In this document: positions 45,344 to 55,125 of the stretch, one piece after another
How positions within the stretch are numbered: position 1 is the first letter of the stretch
How the letters are laid out: each line of letters opens with the position of its first letter
NCBI GenBank assembly: GCA_046542255.1
Contig: JBKHBT010000004.1
Location: 18,597-82,596 of the forward strand
DNA length: 64,000 nucleotides
Reading direction: 5' to 3'
Source: JBKHBT01 sp046542255
GTDB taxonomy: Bacteria; UBP14; UBA6098; JBKHBT01
Translations under genes and position numbers: made by a program
The notes under the pieces: model-generated
The model's database searches: none
The model's input: only the letters and a program-made list of their open reading frames with translations
Told to the model about the DNA's origin: nothing

Positions 45344-48300
45344 ATGAGAAAAGTGGGTTTGTCCAGAGGACTTAAGGTCCTGTTCATCCTACTGATTTTC
45401 TCGGGAGTTATTTTTGCCCAGGATTGGGCACTTCCGCTGAATTTGGTTAGTGGTGACGGAGTTGACACTATTACGGTAACACTCGGCGTTCACTATACCG
45501 CTACAGACTTATTCGATGAAGGACTGGATATGGCATTTCCGATGGCGCCACCACCGCCAGTACGTTATGCTTATTTCCCGATAGAAGACCCTGAATATCC
45601 GGGTATCAATATGCTCGGTACAGACTTTAGGGATCCAGTATCGGAACATGAATGGGTCATTGTACTAGACCGTGACTATACATCCACTGAAAGAGAAGTG
45701 TTCTGGGATATGGAAGACCTTCCTTTCCCGGATTCACTAGAAGATCTGCTACTTGCAGAAGAGTTGATGATTGGCGCTGCATATCCATCCGAAGAAGTAC
45801 CAGATACAGCATGGGTAGATATGTCTGAAGTTGAAAGTTTCAATTTCAGCGCAGGTAAAGTTGTTCATGTCAAATTTATGCCAGAAGGCAGTATCGACAT
45901 GCACCCACCAACAGTTACTGCATTCTATCCAGAAGATGGAGCTGATGGTGTCAGAAGAGTAAGGCCAATAGAATTCAATATCCAGGACGATATTACTGGA
46001 GTCGATGAGTCTTCTATTACATTACTAATAAATGATGTCGAAGTACCTCACGATGATTTCATTGTTATGGATCCTATTCTTAATGGTTTCCATATCGAAT
46101 ATCTTCCTGAAGATGACTGGCCAGAAATGGAAGATATCTGCGCAAAAATCATTGCTGCAGACCTGGCCGATCCTGTCCATGTCATGGATACATTCGAATC
46201 ATGTTTCTCGACACCTTCTGAGCCGCCAGATACATTCCCACCATATTATGAGGATCTCTCAATAGAAGACGGAGATACTCTTAATATATGGGAAAGCGTA
46301 TTTATCAAGCTGCTCGATACGGAACGTGGGGTCGATGAATCTTCGATTACTGTTACTGTCAATGGCGTTGAATATACTAATTTTGAGCTTTCTCTATTCA
46401 CAGAATTCCTATATGATTATAATATAGAAATCATGCCTCCTGCGAGTGGTTGGAATCCTGGGGAGTACTATGAAGTGGTCGTTCATGGTTGTGATAGAGC
46501 AGATGAGCCCAATTGTGTAGATACAACATTTACATTCGTTGCTGGCGGCATCGAGCCACCACCATTCGAATATTCAATGTATGCTTATTCTATCGAGGGC
46601 ACAGACACAACCAGAAATATGTTAAGTATCGGAACCGATCCAGATGCTACTGAAGGTTATGACAGCGGTTATGATATCGCTTCACCATCACCTGATTTTA
46701 CAACATTTGGATATTTCCCACTCTCGGATCCGACTTATCCATATGTAAATAAACTTTCAAAAGATGTTAAAAGAACTGCTCAGAGCGTTACATGGCAGAT
46801 CGAATTCAATAATCCAGACGATGTCGTTGGCATTGCATGGGATATTGATGAACTCGAAGAGATAATCGATACAATCGGTTCGATTAGAATTGGTTATGGA
46901 AATAGAGACAGCTTGCGCTGGAGAGACATGCTTCTCTATGACCACATCGATTTTGCTCCAGAGCATAATTGCTATATTCGTTATACGACGGTTACAACAG
47001 ATACAGCTGCTCCGAGAGTATGGGGACGTGATCCTTATCCGGCAGAAGTAGATGTTCCACTTTCAACGAATATTCAATTTGATCTGTTAGATCCTGAAAG
47101 CGGCGTAGATCCAAGCTCTATCGTGCTTCGTTTCGGTACAATTGGTGGCTCACTCACAACGGTAGATCCCGAAGATTATACACTCGAAATGTTACCAACA
47201 GGCTACAGAGTGGTTTATGATAGACCTGGAATGCTCAACTATAATACAACATACGTAGTTAGAGTTACAGCTTCCGATGAAGCCCCATCAGCAAATTCCG
47301 CAACTCATGAATGGCAGTTCACCACAACGACTACTTGTGCTCCTATGTTTGAGAGCCCACTTAGCTTGACCGATGGTGAAGATGATATTTCATTAGTTAT
47401 CGGAACAGATGACGATGCATTGGTTGGCCGCGATGACATGGATGTACCAATTCCAGTCGCACCACCAAGCGGATTCTTCGCATATTTCCCAATTGAAGAC
47501 GATCCTATTTATGACATGCTTTCAACCGATATCAGGCCAAATTGCGCAGGAGAACAGGTTTGGGAGATCATTAAAGACCGAGCAGACGGCCCAGTTACAA
47601 TTTCTTGGGATACCGAAGATATCTTTTTCGATGAGGAATGGCAACTAAGAGTTGCAGCCGCTGCAATTGGCGAAGAACCAGAACATGCCGATTATGAAAC
47701 TATAATGACCGAAGTTGACGAATTCACTTTTGCCGCTGGCGAAAATGCATTCATCAAACTCGGTATTTGGGACACAACAGAATCTTACTGCATAAATGGA
47801 AGCGTTTCTCTATGGGGAAGCGATTCTACGACAATCGTAAATGTCAGTGTTGCTCCTATTGGCGTAACATACGACTCACCACCAGGCGGCGGCCCATTCG
47901 AGGTTTGTCACCTGCCAAATGATACAGAATATACATTAGTGCTCTCCGCAGAAGGCTATGTACCAGAAACATTGTCTGTTTACATTTCCGGTGAAGACTA
48001 CATAATTGCCGACCCAATCGAACTCAGGCCTCCGGGAACATTTGTTCACGGTACGGTTATGGTCGAAGGTGAAGATGCTCCAGGTATAAGCATACTTCTA
48101 GGTGAAGATGCTACTGTTACAAGAGCCGATGGTTCCTGGGCAATCGATAATGTCCTTCCTGATGTAGATATGATATGCTATTCCGGATTTGGTCTTGGAT
48201 ATCCAGATACATGCGAAGAAATCGATGTTACCGGTGAAGACACTGTATATGTCGAATTCGATTATGTTGCTCCTTCACTAAGAGTATATGGAACAGTTAG

Positions 48301-50074
48301 CTTAGATGGCGAACTGACCGAAGGTGTCGATATCTATAGATGCGGTGAAGATACACCGATTGCAACTTCCGATTCACTCGGAAACTACGAAATCATCGAT
48401 GTAGAAGTCGGGCCACATTGCCTCGTAGCTCGCTACCCAGGTTATGATGACCATGAAGAGAGCTTCTATGTTACCGATAATACCGAAATTGATTTCAACC
48501 TTATTCCTGGTGACATCACAATCAGCGGAACAGTCTCAAATGACTGTAGCGAAGATGTAGCAGGTCTGACTGTTGAAATTTCCGGCCCAGCACCATCTGT
48601 CTATCTCGGACCCGATGGTTCCTATGAATTTGAAGGACTCGACTGGGGCGAATATACAATTTCAGTTATCGGCGAATATCATGCAATGACCGAAACAACA
48701 GTTACCACAGAAGGTGATATGGTAGTCGATATTACTGCTCCATGTCTCCCATGTGTTACAAGTTTCACAGTTGTTGCAGCAGAGCTTGAGCGTCCGCTCG
48801 AAGGTGATGAAGAACTTAACAATACAATCACCTGGGCAGCTCCTGTAACAGATGTTCCAGTAGATCATTATGAACTCTATCGAAATGGAACAATGTATGC
48901 AGCAGATATTCCATCTGATACAGAAGAATATATCGATACAGATGTCGATGCTGATGCAAGATATGACTATTACTTAGTAGTAATCTATGATGTAGAAGGC
49001 GAATACAATTACAGCATGGATTGTGCTTCAGGTTCCGGAACACCAACCATGACTCCTGATATGAATGCAATTCTTATCATAGACTATGATGGTGAAGCAA
49101 CACCACTCAGCGATGGCACAGTCGCTACTGAAGTTGCTATGGAGAACCTGCTTCTTAGCCCATCGTTAGCTATGGAAGATGTCGGTATCACAATCACCGA
49201 TCAGAATCCTCCAGACCTCAATGGTTATGAACTTGCCGACTATGACTTCGTTATTGTCGAGCTTGGTATCAGAGATTCTGATGATGACCTTATGACTGAT
49301 GATGTTTGTGAGGACCTCAATGCATATGCAGATATGGATAGGCCAGGCGGAACAGCTATTTTAGTCGAAGGCCCTGACTTTGGTATGAACTATGGTTCTG
49401 CCAGTGGCGTTCAGAGAGACTTCTTCAATAAATTTGGTATCAGCCATAGTGCAAGCCACGATGGAAGTGATGAGACCGAAGGTAATGTCGACTCATTATT
49501 CATCTCCAGGTCATTTGCACATTTCGAGCCATATGGTACATATGCTTATCGAACAGAAGCCGACAGATTTGTTGACGACTTCACAGCAGAAACAGCAATT
49601 CCATTTGTATATGGAAATGATATGCTCGTTCGTGCAACAGAGAAAGTTGTCGATGGCAATAATTATAGATTTGCTTCTGCAATCTATACGGCTGCTGTCT
49701 CAGGAAGCTATGGCTCAACAGAAATGGCTCATAGAATTATTGGCCATTATTTGAACCGTGTAGGCATAGCTAATGAAGCTATCACAGAAGTCGAAGTTAC
49801 AAAGGCACCTGAATCATTCGAGATTAGCAGAGTCTATCCGAATCCATTCAACCCGGCAACAACGATTGAGTTCGATGTTTCTGAAGATGCCAATGTAACT
49901 CTCGAAGTTTACGATGTTACCGGTAATCTGGTAAGAACTCTCGTAGAACAGCACATGACAACCGGCAAATACAATGTTGACTTTAATGCCAGTGGACTGG
50001 CATCTGGAACATACTTTGTCAAACTGGATGTTAATGGCAAGACAGTTACAAATAAACTGATGTTCATGAAATAA
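45344..50074 (+). CDS. Giant modular exported protein, paralogue 1 of 3
   Basis: 1576 residues. Signal peptide (LKVLFILLIFSGVIFA) ends before QDW. Module A (to about 402), B (403-662) and half module C (663-813) each carry an FG/IGT-x-DATEGYD-type strand, PPP then YFP and DP segments, a WDMS-type strand, and usually an Ig-like part starting PP-x-V-x6-P-x-DG. Four carboxypeptidase-regulatory-like domains follow (814 to about 1130, such as VYGTVSLDGELTEGVDIY), an FN3-like domain, then an alpha/beta domain (1236-1480) starting ILIIDYDGEATP with ILVEGPDFG. The sorting domain begins YPNPFNPATTIEF (1491). Function unknown; exported and probably surface-bound. Confidence 0.8.
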   Translation: MRKVGLSRGLKVLFILLIFSGVIFAQDWALPLNLVSGDGVDTITVTLGVHYTATDLFDEGLDMAFPMAPPPPVRYAYFPIEDPEYPGINMLGTDFRDPVSEHEWVIVLDRDYTSTEREVFWDMEDLPFPDSLEDLLLAEELMIGAAYPSEEVPDTAWVDMSEVESFNFSAGKVVHVKFMPEGSIDMHPPTVTAFYPEDGADGVRRVRPIEFNIQDDITGVDESSITLLINDVEVPHDDFIVMDPILNGFHIEYLPEDDWPEMEDICAKIIAADLADPVHVMDTFESCFSTPSEPPDTFPPYYEDLSIEDGDTLNIWESVFIKLLDTERGVDESSITVTVNGVEYTNFELSLFTEFLYDYNIEIMPPASGWNPGEYYEVVVHGCDRADEPNCVDTTFTFVAGGIEPPPFEYSMYAYSIEGTDTTRNMLSIGTDPDATEGYDSGYDIASPSPDFTTFGYFPLSDPTYPYVNKLSKDVKRTAQSVTWQIEFNNPDDVVGIAWDIDELEEIIDTIGSIRIGYGNRDSLRWRDMLLYDHIDFAPEHNCYIRYTTVTTDTAAPRVWGRDPYPAEVDVPLSTNIQFDLLDPESGVDPSSIVLRFGTIGGSLTTVDPEDYTLEMLPTGYRVVYDRPGMLNYNTTYVVRVTASDEAPSANSATHEWQFTTTTTCAPMFESPLSLTDGEDDISLVIGTDDDALVGRDDMDVPIPVAPPSGFFAYFPIEDDPIYDMLSTDIRPNCAGEQVWEIIKDRADGPVTISWDTEDIFFDEEWQLRVAAAAIGEEPEHADYETIMTEVDEFTFAAGENAFIKLGIWDTTESYCINGSVSLWGSDSTTIVNVSVAPIGVTYDSPPGGGPFEVCHLPNDTEYTLVLSAEGYVPETLSVYISGEDYIIADPIELRPPGTFVHGTVMVEGEDAPGISILLGEDATVTRADGSWAIDNVLPDVDMICYSGFGLGYPDTCEEIDVTGEDTVYVEFDYVAPSLRVYGTVSLDGELTEGVDIYRCGEDTPIATSDSLGNYEIIDVEVGPHCLVARYPGYDDHEESFYVTDNTEIDFNLIPGDITISGTVSNDCSEDVAGLTVEISGPAPSVYLGPDGSYEFEGLDWGEYTISVIGEYHAMTETTVTTEGDMVVDITAPCLPCVTSFTVVAAELERPLEGDEELNNTITWAAPVTDVPVDHYELYRNGTMYAADIPSDTEEYIDTDVDADARYDYYLVVIYDVEGEYNYSMDCASGSGTPTMTPDMNAILIIDYDGEATPLSDGTVATEVAMENLLLSPSLAMEDVGITITDQNPPDLNGYELADYDFVIVELGIRDSDDDLMTDDVCEDLNAYADMDRPGGTAILVEGPDFGMNYGSASGVQRDFFNKFGISHSASHDGSDETEGNVDSLFISRSFAHFEPYGTYAYRTEADRFVDDFTAETAIPFVYGNDMLVRATEKVVDGNNYRFASAIYTAAVSGSYGSTEMAHRIIGHYLNRVGIANEAITEVEVTKAPESFEISRVYPNPFNPATTIEFDVSEDANVTLEVYDVTGNLVRTLVEQHMTTGKYNVDFNASGLASGTYFVKLDVNGKTVTNKLMFMK

Positions 50075-50097
50075 TATCAGTTAAATATACATTTAGA

Positions 50098-50129
50098 AGC
50101 CCTCCTCTTAGCAGGAGGGCTTTTTTTTT
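50098..50129 (+). terminator. Rho-independent terminator
   Basis: AGCCCTCCT and AGGAGGGCT form a perfect 9-bp stem around CTTAGC, followed by nine T. It ends the transcript of the 45344-50074 gene. Confidence 0.9.
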
Positions 50130-50160
50130 GACAAAATACAGAAGAATATGAAAAAAAGAC

Positions 50161-50188
50161 TTGCAATAATCATAAAAATGCCTATAAA
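50161..50188 (+). promoter_or_regulatory. Candidate promoter of the third giant gene
   Basis: TTGCAA (50161-50166) and TATAAA (50183-50188) with a 16-base spacer, placed after the terminator. A second candidate, TTGATA-15-TATATA at 50294-50320, is nearer to the gene. The 284-base gap otherwise shows only AT-rich sequence. Confidence 0.4.
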
Positions 50189-50358
50189 TTAAGCATATGC
50201 AGTTGAATATCTGTAGTTAATTCTTATGTGCATCATAGAGAAGTAAGTAAATAAAGGATTTGGAACGATAAAATTATTGATATGAAAAATAAATTGATAT
50301 TTGATAAAAAAGGATATATATTACATAAAAATAAACTCTTAATATGGAGGGCAGATAG

Positions 50359-53300
50359 ATGATTAGGAAATTAACTTTCTTATCTGTGATTATCTTAGCA
50401 TTATGTGTTTATGCTCAAGATTGGACTATGCCACTTATGATTTATAGCGGTGATATGGCCGATACTGTTACAGTATCCTTTGGCATCGATTACCGTGCAA
50501 GTGATAACCATGACACTGGAATCGACCTGGCATTTCCAGTTGCTCCGCCTTCTGGAATGTATGCCTATTTTCCAGTGTCAGACCCGGACCATCCCGGCAT
50601 AGACATGCTTGCATCCGATATACGAAGCTCGTATTCGGAATTCGAAGAATGGGAGCTTCACATAGAACGTGATATGTCTTCAGGAACCAGAATTGTGGTA
50701 TGGAATGAAGAAGATTTGCCCATAGAAGAAAGTCTCCTTCTCGCATGGGCGGATGAGCTTCTTATTGGAAGCGCATATCCCGGCGACTCAGTTGAAGAAT
50801 GGACAAGTATGCTTTCGGCTTCAATGATTGAACCATTGGCAGGCGAAATTGTTTGGATTAGAGCAACTATGTCACCAGAATACAATATGCCGCCAGAGAT
50901 AACTGAATTTATTCCCTATGAAGATGCCGTTGAGATCGGAGTGGACGAGCCTATCGAATTCACGATTGTCGATGATACTCTCGATGTCGAGATTACAAGC
51001 CTTACTATAATCGTAAATGGCGATTTGGTCGAATACGAAGATTTCGAATATAGCCCTGTTCTCCATGGATATGAAGTTTCGTATATTCCTGATGAGGGAT
51101 GGGAACCGGCTACAGAATATTGCATAGATATTGTCGCACAGGATATTGCAAGCCCTCCTGCTATTATGGATACTTTTCATAGATGTTTCACCACAGAAGA
51201 TATGTATCCGGATACATTGGCACCGTATTATCAGAGAGCATCTATCGAAGATGGTGCAGAAAATGTCTTTGTCTATCAGCATTTGAATCTCGAAATCCGA
51301 GACTTAGAAGCCGGTGTCGATAATGGTTCTATCGATGTTTATGTTAATGATGAAAGATATACCAATATTATAATTGCCAATATTCCCGGGCATGCACATG
51401 ATTATAATCTCGATGTGATTCCGCCAGAATATGGTTGGGAACTTTGCACGCCATACGAGATAACAATCGAAGCATGTGATTTATCCAGCGATATAAATTG
51501 CTCGACACATTCCATATCGTTTACAACAACCTGCGACCCAATGGGAGAATGGACATATCGACTAAAGACCTGGATCGTCAATGATGATGATACATTGCAT
51601 AATTTTCTTACTATCGGCACAAATTCCGAAGCTACAGAAATGTATGACCACGGAATCGATGTCCCCATTACAATGCCCGAGTTTGCAAGCTATGGCTATC
51701 TTCCTATCGATGACCCGGAATATCCTATGTATAGAAGACTACAAAACGATATTAGAAGAAATGCTGAAAGGATAACCTGGCAAATTAACTATCACAACCC
51801 AATCGACAATTGCGGTATCGATTGGAATGTAAGTGAATTATATGATCTCGAAGACATTCTCGGCGGCGAATTCAAGATTGGCTATGGAACCGATACGCGA
51901 CATATTTCATGGTTCGATATGACCCATACAAATCGGCTTACATTCGACCCGGGCGAAATTGTCCTTATCAAATATGAATATGGAAGCACAGATACCCTGC
52001 CACCTGAATTCACCAATATTAGTCCAGAACCTTCTGAACTGGAACTGGGAATGCCGGAAATTACCGATTTTTCAGTTGATATTGTCGATGCCGAAAGCGG
52101 CGTGGATGCATCGAGTATTGCGATGTATATCAATGATGAGATGGTCGAGCCGGAATATCTTGCGATGTCGCTTCTTTCTCGTGGTTTCAGAGTAACATAT
52201 ACGCCGCCCGAACCACTCGGTTACGAAGTTTACGATTTCAGAGTAGAGGCCTGCGACAATAATCGCCCGGCCGGAAATTGTGGCGAATATGAATGGACTT
52301 ATGACCTTATTCCATGCCTTCCAGAATTTGGCCTTGATTTCCAGGTATTCGATATAAATACCCATGGCGATACATTGTCGAATGCAACACTGCGTATTGG
52401 GATCGATGAGGATGCCCTTGTCGGCCGCGATGATTTCGATTCTCCGACATTCAGGCCACCAACGGGGACTTTCTTTTATATGCCAATCGATGATGAAGCC
52501 TATGATTACCTCGGCGCTGATTTCCGTCCTGCTTGCGATAGCGCACAGATATGGCATATCATTAACCAGGGTGTTACGGGCGGAAGAATGCGTATTTCAT
52601 GGGATCGTGATGAAGTTTTCGAAGACGATAGATGGGAATTAGGTATAGTAGCTGGCCCTATTGGCGGCGATGTACCAGAAGATGAAGAATTCATTAGCAT
52701 GTCGAGTAATGATTACTTTACCTATGCTGCTTCACAGACCGTCTATATCAAAACTCTACCTTATATTCCACCGACTTTCTGTCTGACAGGCTCTGTAAGT
52801 TTCTGTGCCGATTCGACAACACGGCCAACACTCTATATATCCGAGCTTGGATATGAAGAGATATTACCTGACGGTGGGGGAGATTTCGAGATATGTAATC
52901 TACACAATGGCATCTACGAGGTCATTATCGCTGCTGAAGGATATGATTCTGCTACATATATCATTGAGATCGATGGTGATGACTATGCTATGGAAGGCCA
53001 TCAGTTCTGCAATCGGGTCAATCTAAATGGTAGCCTGAGTTTGGATGACGAAGTTATGCCTTATGCGCCTGTTTCATTGGATGGCATAGTTGACACAACA
53101 AATGTCGATGGAGAATTCGCTTTCGAAAACATGATTCCTGGAACATATGAGATCTGCTTCTCTGCCCTTGGGGTTTGCTATCCAGACACATGTTTCGATA
53201 TTGTAATAGATTCGGATATGGAATTAGATTTTAACTATGAAAGCCCATCTTTGAATATTACAGGGCATATTGAATACGATAGCATCCCGGCAGAAGGCGC

Positions 53301-55005
53301 TATGATATATCTTTGCGATAGCCCCGGAATTGTTGTCGCTGAAACCGATGAATTCGGAAACTATCTCATAGAGGAGATAGCATGTGGTACACAGTGTTTC
53401 GAAATCCATTATGAAGATTTCCCAGTGCTGGATACATCGCTGTTCGTTCATACTGACACTATTGTCGATATCGAATATTTCGGAGATTACAATTACGATA
53501 TTTCAGGAAGTATCACATTGGACTGCGGATATACGCCATTCGGAACTATTATCGAAATTGGCGATGAGTCGGCTGTGGCTGATTCATTCGGTGATTTCGA
53601 ATTTGAAGATATTCCAATGGGTGAATATGAAATGCAGATAACTCGTGAATATGCAGCAACGATAGATACAATAATAAACCTTGAAAGCGATACTTCACTG
53701 GCATTTATGATGCAATGCCTTCCAGAAGTAGCAGATATCGATGTCGAAGGTTTCGATATCGAAAGGCCATATGAATCCGGCGAATTCAATATCCATGTAT
53801 CATGGGAAGCTCCTATAACAGATGTCGAGATAGAGAGCTATAATATTTATCGTTCAGAAAGCTACTTTGCAAGGCCAGAGGACGGCACTCTGATAGCCAC
53901 GCTCGATTCTGTAATCGATTTCTACGATAGGGATATATCTCCTGATGTGAGTTATTTCTACGGGATCGAAGTTACATATGCTGTCGAACCATATAATGGT
54001 AAATTCTCAGATGTGGAGCACGATATGTCAACGGTTTCACCTGACCCCAATGAATTATTGATAATCGACTTCGATGATGGCGCTACGCCAATCGATGGTT
54101 CTGGCGCAGAAGCTGCTATGCTGGATCTTATGGAATCACCGGCACTCGGCTATGATGGCGGTATAACTATTACATCGCAGAATCCCGAGAACCTCGATGG
54201 CTATATGCTGGATGATTATGATATCGTATTCGTCGAACTTGGCATCGATGATGACGATAATCCTTTGATGCCTGTCTCGATTGTCGATCAGCTTCTTGAT
54301 TTCATAGATGGTAGCGGTTTGATTTACGTTGAAGGGCCGGATTTTGGCAAGCTATATCGAGAAGCTGGCGGCGACTATGAAGAATTCTTCCGCGCATTTG
54401 GCATCGGTTGGGCAGCTTCTTCAGATGGTTACGATGAAGGTATTGGCAATGTCGAATCGATTATTGGCTTCGAATCCTTCTTTGGCGATGAAATATCAGC
54501 ATCTTATGCTACGCATACTCCTGCCGACCGCTCTGTCGATGAGCTTAGGCCTATGGAAGCATCCGAAATCATAACATCACAGAATGATTCCAAAACAAGG
54601 ACTACATACTATCAGGACGGCGGAATGCAGCTTATAGCATCTTCGATATACCTGACCGCTGTTCAGGGAAGAGCCACGCAGGCACAGATCATGGGTAGAT
54701 ATCTTGGAATCGATAATATTCAGGAGAATGAGATCGCAGTACCTGAAGATATAACAGTTGACATTGCGCCAAATCCCTTCAATCCGATTACCAGCATTAA
54801 TGTCAAATTGGCAAATACTGCCGAGACAGTTTTGGAGATCTATGATATCAATGGAAAGAAGATCACTACCATATTTGAAGGCAAATTACCAGCAGGAAAC
54901 CATATCTTTGACTTCGATGGCAGAGAACTTTCCTCAGGTATCTATTTTGCCAATGTCAAAACAAATGAAGATATTATATCCATGAGAATGATACTTATCA
55001 AATAG
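50359..55005 (+). CDS. Giant modular exported protein, paralogue 2 of 3
   Basis: 1548 residues with the same plan as its upstream neighbour. Signal peptide (LTFLSVIILALCVYA) before QDWTMPL. Module A to about 393, B from 394 (starting near TYRLKTWIVNDDDTL), C from 652, with matching YFP and DP segments. Carboxypeptidase-regulatory-like repeats start at about 807 (TGSVSFCADSTT). The alpha/beta domain at about 1228 begins LLIIDFDDGATPIDG and contains IYVEGPDFG. The sorting domain at about 1463 reads APNPFNPITSINVKL. GGAGGG precedes the start. Identity with its neighbours is visible through every domain but clearly less than half to two thirds by eye, so the duplication is old. Confidence 0.8.
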   Translation: MIRKLTFLSVIILALCVYAQDWTMPLMIYSGDMADTVTVSFGIDYRASDNHDTGIDLAFPVAPPSGMYAYFPVSDPDHPGIDMLASDIRSSYSEFEEWELHIERDMSSGTRIVVWNEEDLPIEESLLLAWADELLIGSAYPGDSVEEWTSMLSASMIEPLAGEIVWIRATMSPEYNMPPEITEFIPYEDAVEIGVDEPIEFTIVDDTLDVEITSLTIIVNGDLVEYEDFEYSPVLHGYEVSYIPDEGWEPATEYCIDIVAQDIASPPAIMDTFHRCFTTEDMYPDTLAPYYQRASIEDGAENVFVYQHLNLEIRDLEAGVDNGSIDVYVNDERYTNIIIANIPGHAHDYNLDVIPPEYGWELCTPYEITIEACDLSSDINCSTHSISFTTTCDPMGEWTYRLKTWIVNDDDTLHNFLTIGTNSEATEMYDHGIDVPITMPEFASYGYLPIDDPEYPMYRRLQNDIRRNAERITWQINYHNPIDNCGIDWNVSELYDLEDILGGEFKIGYGTDTRHISWFDMTHTNRLTFDPGEIVLIKYEYGSTDTLPPEFTNISPEPSELELGMPEITDFSVDIVDAESGVDASSIAMYINDEMVEPEYLAMSLLSRGFRVTYTPPEPLGYEVYDFRVEACDNNRPAGNCGEYEWTYDLIPCLPEFGLDFQVFDINTHGDTLSNATLRIGIDEDALVGRDDFDSPTFRPPTGTFFYMPIDDEAYDYLGADFRPACDSAQIWHIINQGVTGGRMRISWDRDEVFEDDRWELGIVAGPIGGDVPEDEEFISMSSNDYFTYAASQTVYIKTLPYIPPTFCLTGSVSFCADSTTRPTLYISELGYEEILPDGGGDFEICNLHNGIYEVIIAAEGYDSATYIIEIDGDDYAMEGHQFCNRVNLNGSLSLDDEVMPYAPVSLDGIVDTTNVDGEFAFENMIPGTYEICFSALGVCYPDTCFDIVIDSDMELDFNYESPSLNITGHIEYDSIPAEGAMIYLCDSPGIVVAETDEFGNYLIEEIACGTQCFEIHYEDFPVLDTSLFVHTDTIVDIEYFGDYNYDISGSITLDCGYTPFGTIIEIGDESAVADSFGDFEFEDIPMGEYEMQITREYAATIDTIINLESDTSLAFMMQCLPEVADIDVEGFDIERPYESGEFNIHVSWEAPITDVEIESYNIYRSESYFARPEDGTLIATLDSVIDFYDRDISPDVSYFYGIEVTYAVEPYNGKFSDVEHDMSTVSPDPNELLIIDFDDGATPIDGSGAEAAMLDLMESPALGYDGGITITSQNPENLDGYMLDDYDIVFVELGIDDDDNPLMPVSIVDQLLDFIDGSGLIYVEGPDFGKLYREAGGDYEEFFRAFGIGWAASSDGYDEGIGNVESIIGFESFFGDEISASYATHTPADRSVDELRPMEASEIITSQNDSKTRTTYYQDGGMQLIASSIYLTAVQGRATQAQIMGRYLGIDNIQENEIAVPEDITVDIAPNPFNPITSINVKLANTAETVLEIYDINGKKITTIFEGKLPAGNHIFDFDGRELSSGIYFANVKTNEDIISMRMILIK

Positions 55006-55030
55006 CAAAGAATCTTCAAAGAAATCATAA

Positions 55031-55065
55031 AAAGGGTTGCTCTAATTGCGAGTAGCCCTTTTTTT
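55031..55065 (+). terminator. Rho-independent terminator
   Basis: AAGGGTTGCTC and GAGTAGCCCTT form a stem with two wobble pairs around a short AT loop, followed by seven T. It ends the transcript of the 50359-55005 gene. Confidence 0.85.
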
Positions 55066-55074
55066 GTATATAAT
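55046..55074 (+). promoter_or_regulatory. Candidate promoter of the fourth giant gene, inside the terminator
   Basis: TTGCGA (55046-55051) lies in the terminator hairpin and TATAAT (55069-55074) follows after 17 bases. This would start transcription near 55081, about 45 bases before the ATG at 55126. Confidence 0.4.
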
Positions 55075-55125
55075 GGCTCTATTGCCATCAAAAAAGAAAT
55101 TCAATTTATTGCTCTGGAGGGCAAA

